From positions 62,001-126,000 of the forward strand of contig NZ_QURN01000011.1 of assembly GCF_003403035.1 (NCBI RefSeq): DNA of 64,000 nt, given 5' to 3'. The notes under the pieces are model-generated. The model ran no database searches. It was not told the DNA's origin and was given only the letters and a program-made list of their open reading frames with translations. Shown here one piece after another: positions 27,371-36,118 of this stretch. The position numbers were made by a program, and so were the translations under genes. Origin of the DNA: Mesorhizobium denitrificans. Lineage in GTDB: Bacteria > Pseudomonadota > Alphaproteobacteria > Rhizobiales > Rhizobiaceae. Each line of letters opens with the position of its first letter. Within the stretch, counting starts at the first letter, position 1.

Positions 27371-28081
27371 GTGGTTTCAGCCTTGCGTATCATTCCAGTT
27401 CTCGACTTGAAAGGCGGCGTTGTTGTTCGAGCGCGCGCGGGCCGTCGAGACGAATATCTGCCGATAGAAACTCCCATGAGCGCGAGCGCGCATCCGGCAG
27501 CGGTGGCGGCAGGACTGCGCACGCTTTTCCCGTTTGACACGTTCTATTGCGCCGACCTCGATGCCATTGGCGGAGCCACGCAGAACCGGAGCGCATTGGA
27601 TGCGCTGGCAGCAATGCCCCTGCCGCCGACAGTCTGGCTCGATGCCGGATGCAACGAAGCGGGACCGCTTGAGGCGATGTTGTCCAAGCCGAATATGCGC
27701 ACGGTCCTGGGGACGGAATCGCAGGGAGATGCGGGCCTGCTGGCGAAGTTTGCGAGGCATCCATCGCTTATCCTGTCGCTCGATTTTTTTGGCGACGGAT
27801 ATCGCGGGCCACGCGAAATCCTCGACGACGCGACGCACTGGCCGCAGACGATTATTGTCATGACGCTGGCGCGCGTTGGCGTTGGTGCGGGGCCGGATAT
27901 TGAACGGCTTGAGGATGTCAAACGCCGTGCGGGAAGCAGGACGATTGTTGCTGCCGGAGGCGTGCGGGATGCGGGTGATATCGAAGCGCTGGCGGCGATT
28001 GGTGTCGATGCGGTGCTGGTCGCGACTGCACTGCATGACGGGCGATTGACGCCCGCGCAACTTGCCGATCTTCAAGCCTGA
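27371..28081 (+). CDS. HisA/HisF-like TIM-barrel protein of the H4MPT gene set
   Basis: About 236 residues from GTG 27371; an ATG at 27338 is in frame but would overlap the divergent MfnF-like start. It opens ALRIIPVLDLKGGVVVRARAG, the beta-1 strand of phosphoribosyl-formimino isomerases, and has LSLDFFGDGYRGP and VAAGGVRDAGDIEAL with the C-terminal phosphate site. It is shorter and more divergent than real HisA. Such genes recur in methylotroph C1 islands, suggesting an undefined step of H4MPT or methylofuran synthesis rather than histidine synthesis. Confidence 0.75.
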   Translation: MVSALRIIPVLDLKGGVVVRARAGRRDEYLPIETPMSASAHPAAVAAGLRTLFPFDTFYCADLDAIGGATQNRSALDALAAMPLPPTVWLDAGCNEAGPLEAMLSKPNMRTVLGTESQGDAGLLAKFARHPSLILSLDFFGDGYRGPREILDDATHWPQTIIVMTLARVGVGAGPDIERLEDVKRRAGSRTIVAAGGVRDAGDIEALAAIGVDAVLVATALHDGRLTPAQLADLQA

Positions 28082-28091
28082 AAAATCAGGA

Positions 28092-28111
28092 AGGAGGGCG
28101 ATTGCCCTCCT
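28092..28111 (-). terminator. Rho-independent terminator of fae
   Basis: AGGAGGGC at 28092-28099 and GCCCTCCT at 28104-28111 form a perfect 8-bp stem with a 4-nt loop. Read on the minus strand it is followed by TCCTGATTTTTC, which has a five-T run. It lies between the convergent HisA-like gene and fae, and may also stop transcripts from the plus strand. Confidence 0.75.
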
Positions 28112-28199
28112 GTCCCTATAGCCCCAGGAGCTTCATCAGCCGCTGCAACAGACCCTGCGGCTCAGCCGAGGGCTTCGCCTGCGCGGGGCTGTCTCCTGT

Positions 28200-28709
28200 C
28201 TAAGAAGCACCGAAAGGATGCTTGACGGAATCGCGCAGCTTGGTCGCTTCGGCAGCAGTTGGCGTGCCTGCGATTGCACGGGCAAGAGCTTCCTTGGTTG
28301 CGCGATAGTTGTAGTCCTGAATCTTTGCGTCGTCCGATGCTTCCCAGTGAATGAAAACGCCGACGCAGATGAACAGGTCGTCCGCTTCATTTGCGGGGAT
28401 CGTGCCGTCTGCCACGCTATCCTGGACGGCCTTGGCAACAGCGAACTGCGCCGGGCCGAACATCTGCACAGCCTGCTTTGCACCCTTGATCGTGACCTTG
28501 TTGAACATAACCGTGTTCGGTTTGCAGGGCAGATTGGGTGCGATCACTGCGAGAAGGCTCGTGAAGCCGTCTTTATTGTTCGTAAGTGCGTTGCAGAATG
28601 CAGCTTCGACCGGACTGCCGCGTGGGCCAATCAGAAGGTCGATGTGAGCAACTTCGTTGCCGTCGCCGACAAGCGATTCACCCACCATTACTTTGTTGAT
28701 TTTTGCCAT
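28200..28709 (-). CDS. fae: Formaldehyde-activating enzyme
   Basis: A 169-residue enzyme that condenses formaldehyde with H4MPT to methylene-H4[23 protein letters not shown] and [15 protein letters not shown] are hallmarks; His22 is the conserved catalytic residue. [20 protein letters not shown] is also invariant-like. The ATG at 28709 has GGAGG 9 nt upstream; an in-frame TTG six bases earlier is too close to it. It is transcribed alone, between a 170-bp upstream gap and a terminator. The frame continues for 27 codons after the TAG stop in protein-like sequence (see findings). Confidence 0.96.
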   Translation of the reverse strand: MAKINKVMVGESLVGDGNEVAHIDLLIGPRGSPVEAAFCNALTNNKDGFTSLLAVIAPNLPCKPNTVMFNKVTIKGAKQAVQMFGPAQFAVAKAVQDSVADGTIPANEADDLFICVGVFIHWEASDDAKIQDYNYRATKEALARAIAGTPTAAEATKLRDSVKHPFGAS

Positions 28710-28881
28710 TGCCAATTTCCTCCACAGATATCCTTGGAGTCCAAAGACGCCGCAACCGAGCGGGCGCTCGATGGACGACTATCCTTGTTGGCAGCGCCCG
28801 GAAACGGACCGGACCGGTTGGCTAGATAGCCGCGAAAACACTTGTGTCTCCGCTTTCAAAATTCAAGCATTAACCCCGGCA

Positions 28882-29712
28882 TTATGCAAGGCGCTCTGTC
28901 AACCTTTGGACGAAAAGACTAGCGACGGTCAAATCTGCTGAAGTGCCGGGATTGATGTCGCGGCTCTTGAGGCTCGTGTCGAAGGCAAGCAGCAGATCGT
29001 GCTGAAGGTTTTTCTGGCTGGTGGCCCTCAGGCTCGATTGAATCTCCTGCGCTTCGTGCTGAACGGCTTTGGCGACTTGCAGCCCCTGCTTTCGCGCGAC
29101 GTGACTGTCGGGAAAGCTGGCAAGGAAAGCTAGGTAGGCATTGATTGCGGGCGACATTCCCTCATCGGACGAGGCTTTCAGCGCGGGGATGCCGAGTTCG
29201 AAAATATCCTGATAGCCCGTTGTGTACTGATAGGCGATGCGGTCGCGGCTTGCCGCTTCGCGCATGGCTTCGGTCAGCGTGATCTTCGGTGGCTCGCGGA
29301 CGTCGTTTTCGCCGCCATCGCCTAGTCCGCCGGGATTCGCAGTTGCGATGGCTTCGAATATGTCCGCGGTGTCGTCCATCGTGATTGAGTCGAGTATTTT
29401 GCCGATATTTGCGCGCAAATGAGCGGGGCCTGATTCGGCGGCGGCTGCAATCGGCGCGCCGAGCAGAACTATGCCGAGATTGGTGTTCATGCCGACCGCC
29501 GCGTGGGTTGCGAGAACCGCTCCAAGAATGCGTTTGCCGAGGGATAGGGTGGGATCTGTCAGCGGGCCGGACGAGACGGCAGCGCTGGTCAGAAAATGTG
29601 CGACTTCCATGCCGTGACCATCGGCAAAGCGGTGTACATTGCCGGGCTTCAGCGCATTGATTTCCTGCTCGCAGGCGTACTCATAGGCTTCGCGAATGCG
29701 GGCTCTGCTCAT
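28882..29712 (-). CDS. Triphosphoribosyl-dephospho-CoA synthase-like (CitG-type) protein
   Basis: A 276-residue helical protein starting MSRARIREAYEYACEQEINALKPGNVHRFADGH-type sequence; ALKPGNVH and LGIVLLGAPIAAA are CitG/MdcB-family features, along with TADIFEAIATANPGGLG. No citrate lyase or malonate decarboxylase genes are nearby. CitG-like genes recur in methylotroph H4MPT islands, so it likely makes or transfers a ribosyl-nucleotide part of a C1 cofactor. It overlaps the RimK-like gene as ATGA. Exact reaction unknown. Confidence 0.82.
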   Translation of the reverse strand: MSRARIREAYEYACEQEINALKPGNVHRFADGHGMEVAHFLTSAAVSSGPLTDPTLSLGKRILGAVLATHAAVGMNTNLGIVLLGAPIAAAAESGPAHLRANIGKILDSITMDDTADIFEAIATANPGGLGDGGENDVREPPKITLTEAMREAASRDRIAYQYTTGYQDIFELGIPALKASSDEGMSPAINAYLAFLASFPDSHVARKQGLQVAKAVQHEAQEIQSSLRATSQKNLQHDLLLAFDTSLKSRDINPGTSADLTVASLFVQRLTERLA

Positions 29713-30617
29713 CGATAGGATGCGACGAGCCGCAAGCGGCGTTCGCCAAGACTTGCAAGGAGAGCGTCTGCAATGGCGGCGGAAATATCGACCTTGACGA
29801 CAGATTGCAGGCCGGACCATGCAGGCATGCTGTTGACTTCCAGAACGAAGAGCCGCCCGCTGGTGTCGCGCACGAGATCGACGCCGGCAAAGTCTGCGCC
29901 GACCGCTTGCGCTGCTGCGATGGCGAGGCGTTCCAATTCTGTGCGGTCTTCGTCCGTGGCGGTTTCCGGCGATGCGCCGCGATTGACGTTGGAAATCCAA
30001 TCCGTGCTGCGCCGTCGCATGAGAGCGATGGCGCGGTCTGCGCAGACGAAGACGCGAAAATCGTGGAAGGGCGGACCGTGGCGCTCGATGTAATGTTGCA
30101 GATAATAGGTGTCGGCGACTGCTTCGCGCGGCGGTAGGTCCGCGACTGATTCGATGCGCTTGATGCCGCGTCCCTGAGCGCCGAACAAGGGTTTGATGAC
30201 GAGCGGCACGCGCTCGCGCTCCACGATTTCGCGCGCGGCGTCGAAGCCTTCGACTGCGAAGGTGCGCGGCGTTGGTATGTTGGCATTGGCGAGCAGGAAG
30301 CTCGTCATGGATTTATCGACGCAGCGCTCTATGGCTTTCGCGGTATTCCAGACGGGTACGCCGAGCGCTTCCATCGCGTGCAGAATGCCGAGGCGGCGGG
30401 TGACGGCTTCAAAGCTGCCCGCCGCGATAGATCGGACGATTATTGCATCCGGGAGGTGGTTGAAGCCGGGGATGGCGATGCCGTGGGGCGCGCCGGTGTC
30501 GAACGCCAGCGAGGCGAGCGGAATGCTTGTGACCTTGGCGCCGCCTGCGCGCAACGCACGCGCAAGCGCTTTCGATTGCGGGCCGGTGCGATCATTGCAG
30601 ATGAGGATGTGCTGCAT
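29709..30617 (-). CDS. RimK-type ATP-grasp ligase of the H4MPT gene set
   Basis: A 302-residue ATP-grasp enzyme. PLVIKPLFGAQGRGIKR near residue 140 is the ATP-binding loop; DFAGVDLVRDTSGRLFVLEVNSMPAW near the C-terminus provides the Mg-binding acidic residues. Related archaeal enzymes (MptN) add glutamate to H4MPT, and bacterial cofactors carry polyglutamate on methylofuran, so it is probably an amino-acid ligase in cofactor tailoring. It starts 1 nt before the mch stop region and overlaps the CitG-like gene. Confidence 0.82.
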   Translation of the reverse strand: MQHILICNDRTGPQSKALARALRAGGAKVTSIPLASLAFDTGAPHGIAIPGFNHLPDAIIVRSIAAGSFEAVTRRLGILHAMEALGVPVWNTAKAIERCVDKSMTSFLLANANIPTPRTFAVEGFDAAREIVERERVPLVIKPLFGAQGRGIKRIESVADLPPREAVADTYYLQHYIERHGPPFHDFRVFVCADRAIALMRRRSTDWISNVNRGASPETATDEDRTELERLAIAAAQAVGADFAGVDLVRDTSGRLFVLEVNSMPAWSGLQSVVKVDISAAIADALLASLGERRLRLVASYR

Positions 30618-30618
30618 T

Positions 30619-31560
30619 TTATCCCAGACTCGCCTCGAGCATGGCCATGTGGCGCGTGCCGGTGCGGAACGTTTCGCCAGTGTCGATGGCGGTCACAATG
30701 GCCTCGGCTGGGCTGAACAGCAGCGGGTCGATGGCGTAGAAATCACCCTTGAACGCCTTGAAGATTTCCGCGAAGGGCCTGCCGTGATCGCGCGAGGTCG
30801 CACTAGGAAGTTTCTCTGCGAGACGTCGCGCTTCGTTGGCCGGGCCCTTGACGAATAGCTGCACCAGACTGCCATAGATGATGGCGTCGTTGGTGCGCCC
30901 CATCGCCGTGAGAAAATCGGGATGCGGTGCAGGCAGCGGCGCAGAGGCCGCGCCATCAATGATATTATCAAGCGGGAATTTCAGATCATTGGCCTTGTGC
31001 AGCGCCACTTCCAGTACCCGTGCGACGATCTGCGCGGTTCCGGCCAGACTTTGCGTCGGCGCGTATATGAAGGCGAGATGATCCGGCGCGAGGCCGGTGG
31101 CGTCTGCGACCTTACGCACGACAGCTTCAACAGGGGGCTTGGAGGTTTCGAGGATGAGTACGCCGTTTTCGGCCTGCTCGCGATAGCCAAGGGTTTCAAA
31201 CAGGGGCTCGACACGGGCGAGCGCGCGGGCGGGGCCGGAACCCATAGCGAAATAATCGCCACTGGAAAGACTCCAGCCCGCATATTGCGCGGCGAGGCAG
31301 GCGAGAACCGGCTGCGACGAGCGAACCTCAAGCGTCAAAGGCCATAGCGGGGTGGAGCGGTCCATGCCGGTGGTGATGGTGCCGAGGCCACCCATAGCTG
31401 CGCGTGCCATTTGCAGGCCGGCTTCGATGCTGCCGATACATTTTGCTCCGGCGTCGATCAGGGTTTCACCCAGCGGACCCTTTGAAGAGGTGATGCGCAG
31501 GCTCGCGGCGTCACGCTGCATTTGTTCAACGATTTGCGTTGCGCTCGCATTTAGCGACAT
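30619..31560 (-). CDS. mch: Methenyl-H4MPT cyclohydrolase
   Basis: A 313-residue enzyme that hydrolyses methenyl-H4MPT to formyl-H4MPT. SLNASATQIVEQMQ at the start and KCIGSIEAGLQMARAAMGGLG, SSQPVLACLAAQYAGWSL and YFAMGSGPARAL are characteristic. Full length for the family. It lies between the two ATP-grasp genes, overlapping the upstream one by 10 nt. Confidence 0.95.
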   Translation of the reverse strand: MSLNASATQIVEQMQRDAASLRITSSKGPLGETLIDAGAKCIGSIEAGLQMARAAMGGLGTITTGMDRSTPLWPLTLEVRSSQPVLACLAAQYAGWSLSSGDYFAMGSGPARALARVEPLFETLGYREQAENGVLILETSKPPVEAVVRKVADATGLAPDHLAFIYAPTQSLAGTAQIVARVLEVALHKANDLKFPLDNIIDGAASAPLPAPHPDFLTAMGRTNDAIIYGSLVQLFVKGPANEARRLAEKLPSATSRDHGRPFAEIFKAFKGDFYAIDPLLFSPAEAIVTAIDTGETFRTGTRHMAMLEASLG

Positions 31561-32675
31561 AGCCGTTCCCTCATAGTGCGCGCATTGCGGTTCAGGTTAA
31601 GGCGGGCGGCGGCGGCTGTTTCGCCAGCGCCGAAAATGCTGCAAATGGGATCGCCTGCCGCAAGCTTGCTGCCTGCCGTTTGGTGGTCGGCTGTCCAGAC
31701 GGGCCATTCGAAAGCGGGCAGGCTGATAAGCTCGCGGTCTGCATAGGCAATCATGGACGCGGCGGAGCCGGATTGGCGAGGGAGCGCAAACGGCTGCCCA
31801 CGACAGGCGTGCAAATGCGCTTCAAAAAGTGGAGCGACGGGGTCGTCGAAGATGTCGAGCGTTGCGCCGGGACGCGGATTGATTTCCAGCAGGATGTAGC
31901 CGTCGCGCGTGCGGATGAAATCGGCGCTGCACAGGCCGATGAGGCCGGTTCGTGCAGTGAGATCATCAAGCCATTTGCCGAACAGTGCGGCGGCGCGGCG
32001 GGAAAAGCGCGTGAGGCGAACGGCGCCGCCGTAGCGATAAGGGGCGCCCGGCGCAGGCGATTGCCACTGACGGCTGAAGCCGACGACATGCGCGCGCTGA
32101 CCGTCGCCGATAAAGAGTGCGGAAATCGGAGTGCCGATAAGACGCTGCTGATAGTAGCTGCCGCGTTTCCCGAAATTCGCAGCAGACTGCACATGTGCGC
32201 CACCTGCGGCCCCCGCGATCTTCGCCAGCCAGTTTTCAGGATCGGGCGGGGTGGTGCGGCGCATTGCGGGATGCGGGATGCCAAGCGCAGCGCAATCGGC
32301 AGCAAGCGTTTCAGGGTGCTTGATGCGCTGGATGGTGGCTCCGCCGTTACCGGCAAGCGGAAATTGCGTTGCCAAGCGGTCGACGAGATCGGGTTGACGT
32401 TCGAAACCGGAACCGAGAACAAGGCCTTCCAGCGGTTCGCCATTGGCGAGTTGCTGGAGCGTATCGACAAGGCCGGCGGGTTCGATGCCGTGATGCAATG
32501 CGCCCGGCAAGCGGACCGTGCGCGCGCAGGCGGCGACCGTGTCCAGATCTTCAAAGAAGTCTGCCGCTAACACGCAATAGCCAGCCCGCCGGGCGGCCTG
32601 AGCCAGGGCGCGAGATGAAACCGCTGCAATGAGAACGGTCTTATTTGGCGATTTCGCGAGCAAACGAGAACGCAT
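31551..32675 (-). CDS. ATP-grasp domain protein of the H4MPT gene set
   Basis: A 374-residue protein. I start at ATG 32675 (MRSRLLAKSPNKTVLIAAV), which overlaps the mtdB 3' end by 35 nt; earlier codons have no support. The N-terminal domain (VLIAAVSSRALAQAARRAG) is a preATP-grasp fold, and GLCSADFIRTRDGYILLEINPRPGATLDIF near residue 260 is the metal-binding end of the ATP-grasp fold. This corresponds to the conserved ATP-grasp orf found next to mch in methylotrophs. Its substrate is unknown, probably a cofactor precursor. Confidence 0.82.
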   Translation of the reverse strand: MRSRLLAKSPNKTVLIAAVSSRALAQAARRAGYCVLAADFFEDLDTVAACARTVRLPGALHHGIEPAGLVDTLQQLANGEPLEGLVLGSGFERQPDLVDRLATQFPLAGNGGATIQRIKHPETLAADCAALGIPHPAMRRTTPPDPENWLAKIAGAAGGAHVQSAANFGKRGSYYQQRLIGTPISALFIGDGQRAHVVGFSRQWQSPAPGAPYRYGGAVRLTRFSRRAAALFGKWLDDLTARTGLIGLCSADFIRTRDGYILLEINPRPGATLDIFDDPVAPLFEAHLHACRGQPFALPRQSGSAASMIAYADRELISLPAFEWPVWTADHQTAGSKLAAGDPICSIFGAGETAAAARLNLNRNARTMRERLCR

Positions 32676-33537
32676 CCTGAAAATCGAAAGCGACAACTTT
32701 ATCCGCCTCGATCATCTTTCTGAAAAGCCCGGATTCGACTTTGTACTTAACATTCCCAATGGCGAGAGGGCCGATGCCCACAGCTTTTGTGTCCGGAATG
32801 GCTTCGCTGTCGGCGTGGACGGTCAAACCCTCGACGCCTGCAGGTGGCACGGCGTTGACATCCGCAGCGACCAGCAGATGTTTCGCGTCTTTCAAATGAT
32901 CTTTGGCGAGAACCTGAACGCCCGCCTTTGCGGCGGACAGAACAACCTCGGCGTCAGCCGCGACGGAGCTCTTGTGGATATCGGTCGAACCATCGGCCAC
33001 ATCGACATCCACGCCGAAGCGGGCTTTCATTTCTTCAGCAATGGCTTTGACGCGCTTAGTGCCGTCATGCCCGACGATCGTTACCTTTGCGCCTTCCTTC
33101 GCAGCGATGACGGCAGTGCAGAAGCCGACCACGCCTGTTGCGCCGAATATGGCGATCCTGGTGCCCTGCAGCGTGCGGTCGAACTTCTTTGCCAATGCCT
33201 TTTCGACCTTGGCGACCATCGCGGCAGCGGTGGTGAAGGAGCCGGCGGGATCGGCAAAGACGGAGAGCTGGAATGGCGGCAACATCGCCTTTTTCGCGGC
33301 CTTGAACATGTCGAGCGATAGCGTGACGTCCTTGCCTGCGATGAAAAAGCCGGTATCGACACCAGCGTCCGGCGGACGCGAGAAGATCGCGTCCTGCACC
33401 AGCCCGGTGACTTCATCAAGCGTGACGCCAGTGTATGGAATGACGGCGTCGAAACCGGCGTCGAGCGCCATGTTCACGTCGAACGGACTCATGTGCTTGA
33501 GGGGAGTGATCATATGCAGAATGTGCTTGCGTGGCAT
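32641..33537 (-). CDS. mtdB: NAD(P)-dependent methylene-H4MPT dehydrogenase
   Basis: A 298-residue enzyme oxidising methylene-H4MPT to methenyl-H4MPT. It begins MPRKHILHMITPLKHMSPFD and has a Rossmann loop IFGATGVVGFCTAVIAA near residue 130. SPFDVNMALDAGFD and AADVNAVPPAGVEG are typical of bacterial MtdB/MtdA. MtdA (NADP, also H4F) is shorter and serves the serine cycle; the placement between mptG and mch favours MtdB. Confidence 0.92.
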   Translation of the reverse strand: MPRKHILHMITPLKHMSPFDVNMALDAGFDAVIPYTGVTLDEVTGLVQDAIFSRPPDAGVDTGFFIAGKDVTLSLDMFKAAKKAMLPPFQLSVFADPAGSFTTAAAMVAKVEKALAKKFDRTLQGTRIAIFGATGVVGFCTAVIAAKEGAKVTIVGHDGTKRVKAIAEEMKARFGVDVDVADGSTDIHKSSVAADAEVVLSAAKAGVQVLAKDHLKDAKHLLVAADVNAVPPAGVEGLTVHADSEAIPDTKAVGIGPLAIGNVKYKVESGLFRKMIEADKVVAFDFQDAFSFAREIAK

Positions 33538-33552
33538 CGGTTCTCTCTTGAA

Positions 33553-34521
33553 TTAGCTGCCGACAAGGCCGAGTTCGGTGGTGCTGATGATCGCACCACC
33601 ATTGCGCCCACGGACGATCCTGATTTCCAGGCCATCGGCAAGGGGTGGACTGTTTTGCAGCATGGCTTGCGCGGCCTGATCGCTTGGCGCGAAGGCAAAG
33701 CCGGTCGGTCCCCACGAGCTTTGGCCAATGCCCGCCGCGCCCTGAGCTTGCAGGTGATGGATTGTCTGCTCCACGCGCTTCGACGTGAAAATACCGCCGC
33801 CCTGCGCTGGTGCAAAGTGATTGCCGACAAGCTGCTGAATGCGGGTGATGGCAGAGCCGAATGAATTGAAGTCGCGATTGACGAGCGCTGGCATGACACT
33901 CAGCAAAACGAGACGGGCAATCTCGCCAATGCCTGATTGCGGAAAGGCAGGCAGCGCGCGAAACGCGTCGATTTCATTTTCGCCATGAAGGCCCTGCGTA
34001 TCATGGTCCAGCACGAGGATGGCGCGCCATTCTTCGGGGAAAGGCAGGCGCGCGACGACCGGCGGCGGCGCTCCGCTGCCGTCATTTCCCGCATCGACGA
34101 TGATGCCGCCTTCGGCAAAGCTGGCGATGCCCACGCCGGAGCGCGCGCCGCGCGACAGGATCATCGCGTCTCCGTCCGGGTCTAGCGGCAGGCCATGCAA
34201 GGTGCGAAGCGCAGCGGCGACAGCCAGCGCGATCTGCGTGCCGGAGCCCAGACCAGCGTGGCGGGGGATGGCTTCTTCGACGATGAGCCGGTGATTGCTG
34301 CGAATGCCGAGGTGCCGTTCCATCAAGGCAAGATGGGCGGCTGCGCGGTTCGCTTCCGGTCCTTCGACAACGGTTTCGCTGCCACGCGAGAGCGTCAGCA
34401 CGGTTTCCGGTTCGGAAAGCGGCAGGCCGAGACTGCCGAAGCGACGGCCTGTACCGCCGCTCGGGTCGAGAAAGCCCAGATGCAGACGGGCAGGCACTGT
34501 TATGGTGACGGAACGCGTCAT
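33553..34521 (-). CDS. mptG: Beta-ribofuranosylaminobenzene 5'-phosphate synthase (MptG)
   Basis: A 322-residue GHMP-kinase-fold protein that makes the first committed intermediate of H4MPT from PRPP and 4-aminobenzoate (or 4-hydroxybenzoate). VTITVPARLHLGFLD opens the protein, RHAGLGSGTQIALAVAAAL near residue 85 is the GHMP phosphate loop, and SWGPTGFAFAPS near the end fits. It is the first gene of the mptG-mtdB-ATP-grasp-mch-RimK-CitG operon. Confidence 0.92.
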   Translation of the reverse strand: MTRSVTITVPARLHLGFLDPSGGTGRRFGSLGLPLSEPETVLTLSRGSETVVEGPEANRAAAHLALMERHLGIRSNHRLIVEEAIPRHAGLGSGTQIALAVAAALRTLHGLPLDPDGDAMILSRGARSGVGIASFAEGGIIVDAGNDGSGAPPPVVARLPFPEEWRAILVLDHDTQGLHGENEIDAFRALPAFPQSGIGEIARLVLLSVMPALVNRDFNSFGSAITRIQQLVGNHFAPAQGGGIFTSKRVEQTIHHLQAQGAAGIGQSSWGPTGFAFAPSDQAAQAMLQNSPPLADGLEIRIVRGRNGGAIISTTELGLVGS

Positions 34522-34623
34522 CTGCTCCCCTGCGGGTGCACTGAAAGGTTCAGTAATGTTAAGGTGCCCACACGCATGATAGCGGCTTTCCCCGCGGGGG
34601 CAAGCGTAGATGGGAGGTTCCTG

Positions 34624-35004
34624 ATGAGTGAGAAATCGACCGAGCGCGTTTATACAGAAGAGGAAATCAACGGCCGCTTAGCGGCAGAGTTGCCGAAATG
34701 GCGTTACGAAAACGGCTGGATAAGGCGAAAGTACAAGACTCATAGCTGGAAATCGACGCTGATGGTGATCAACACGGTCGGGCATCTGGCCGAGGCAGCC
34801 TGGCACCATCCTGACATCGCAGCATCTTATGCATGGGTCGAGGTGCGGCTGATGAATCATGCTGCGAAAGGCATCACCGACAAGGATTTCGAGCTTGCGC
34901 GCAAGATTGAAGATGTTGTTCAGTGGCAGCCAGGCGCAGAGAGCGGTGCGCTGGAAGGCACGCCGAAAACGGACCAGCGCTTCGCCTATGTAAAATACGA
35001 CTGA
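34624..35004 (+). CDS. Pterin-4a-carbinolamine dehydratase-like protein
   Basis: A 126-residue protein starting MSEKSTERVYTEEEINGRL. The core WHHPDIAASYAWVEVRLMNH and KGITDKDFELARKIEDVV is that of 4a-hydroxytetrahydrobiopterin dehydratase, with the His-His-Pro motif (residues about 61-63) intact. No phenylalanine hydroxylase is nearby; related genes recur near fhc in methylotrophs, suggesting action on a pterin C1 cofactor. It is divergent from mptG and 73 bp before fhcB. Confidence 0.85.
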   Translation: MSEKSTERVYTEEEINGRLAAELPKWRYENGWIRRKYKTHSWKSTLMVINTVGHLAEAAWHHPDIAASYAWVEVRLMNHAAKGITDKDFELARKIEDVVQWQPGAESGALEGTPKTDQRFAYVKYD

Positions 35005-35077
35005 GTGAATTTCGCGGATTGCGTTTCTTTAATTCGCGGTTTTAGAATTACGACGGCACCAGAAAGCAGTTGAGTGA

Positions 35078-36118
35078 ATGGCGGTTGCGTGGATCGGCAA
35101 CCGGGAAGTGACTGGCGAGCAGGCCGCCCGAAGGGCTGCCGAATTGCTGGTTGCGAGCAGCTGCCCGGTTTTCAGTCTCAATGGTGATGTTCATGCTTGG
35201 CGCGCTGCGATCATGCTCGCCGAGCGCGTTGGCGCGGCCTATGACCAGTTAGATGGTGGTGTGCTGGCGCGAGAGCTCGCGCTGTTTACGGGCAAAGGGG
35301 CGATTACCGTCGCGCCCGGCGAGATGCGGCGGCGTGCCGATTGCATCGTGATTGTGGGCGAGCTTCCAGCGGTAAGTCGCGGGTGGATGAAGGAGCTCGT
35401 AGCGAGCCCGCCCGATCTTTCAGGTGGCGGCAAGCGCGATGTGTTTCGCGTCGGTACCGGTCTGGGATCGGGCAAGGAGATTGCAGCTGGCGATGGCGCT
35501 GCGCAGACGCTTGCAGCGCTGCGTGCGCAGTTGTCGGGGCGTGTCTCGGCTGTGCCGGTGAAGAATATAGAGGCGTTTCGCAAGGCGCTGGAGAAAGCTG
35601 CCTACACAGCGTTTGTGTATTCAGGCGCGGGGTTGGATGAACTCGGCATCGAAATGCTGCAAGGTGTCGTTGCCGACATCAACAAGACGAAGCGTGCGGC
35701 GATGGTGCTGCTGCCCGCCAGCGACGACGCCTGGGGAGGCGCACTTGTCTCGACATGGATGACGGGCTTTGCGCCGCGCACAGGATTTGGTCGCGGAATG
35801 CCGGAATATGATCCGTGGCGGTTCGATGTTGCGCGCATGATTGCGGATGGTGAGGCGGATCTGCACCTTGTAATGTCAGCGGGCAAGCAGGCGTTGGCGT
35901 TGCCGCGCAAGATGAACGCAATCGCGATAGCCCACACGGACAAGCCGGTGACTCATGCGGCGGTGACGATCCGGATAGGTGCGGCGGGAGTTGACCACGA
36001 GGCGGTACGTTATTCCAGCCGAACCGGGACGCTTGTTTTGGTCGAGGCGGCAAAGCCATCAAGCCATTTGTCTGCGATGTCGGCTATTCGCCTGATTGCG
36101 GAGGCGCTGCCATGCTGA
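35078..36118 (+). CDS. fhcB: Formyltransferase/hydrolase complex subunit B (FwdB/FmdB-related)
   Basis: A 346-residue homologue of the molybdopterin subunit of archaeal formylmethanofuran dehydrogenase. It is shorter than the archaeal protein and lacks an N-terminal Cys cluster and an obvious catalytic Cys; PVFSLNGDVHAWRA and DCIVIVGELPAVSRGW align with the fold. In bacteria the complex only hydrolyses formyl-methylofuran, so this subunit is structural. First of fhcBADC; it overlaps fhcA by 7 nt. The Shine-Dalgarno is weak. Confidence 0.9.
   Translation: MAVAWIGNREVTGEQAARRAAELLVASSCPVFSLNGDVHAWRAAIMLAERVGAAYDQLDGGVLARELALFTGKGAITVAPGEMRRRADCIVIVGELPAVSRGWMKELVASPPDLSGGGKRDVFRVGTGLGSGKEIAAGDGAAQTLAALRAQLSGRVSAVPVKNIEAFRKALEKAAYTAFVYSGAGLDELGIEMLQGVVADINKTKRAAMVLLPASDDAWGGALVSTWMTGFAPRTGFGRGMPEYDPWRFDVARMIADGEADLHLVMSAGKQALALPRKMNAIAIAHTDKPVTHAAVTIRIGAAGVDHEAVRYSSRTGTLVLVEAAKPSSHLSAMSAIRLIAEALPC

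Noticed and set aside
31680-32570. 296-codon plus-strand open frame
   Set aside because: Antisense to the ATP-grasp gene next to mch; biased composition.
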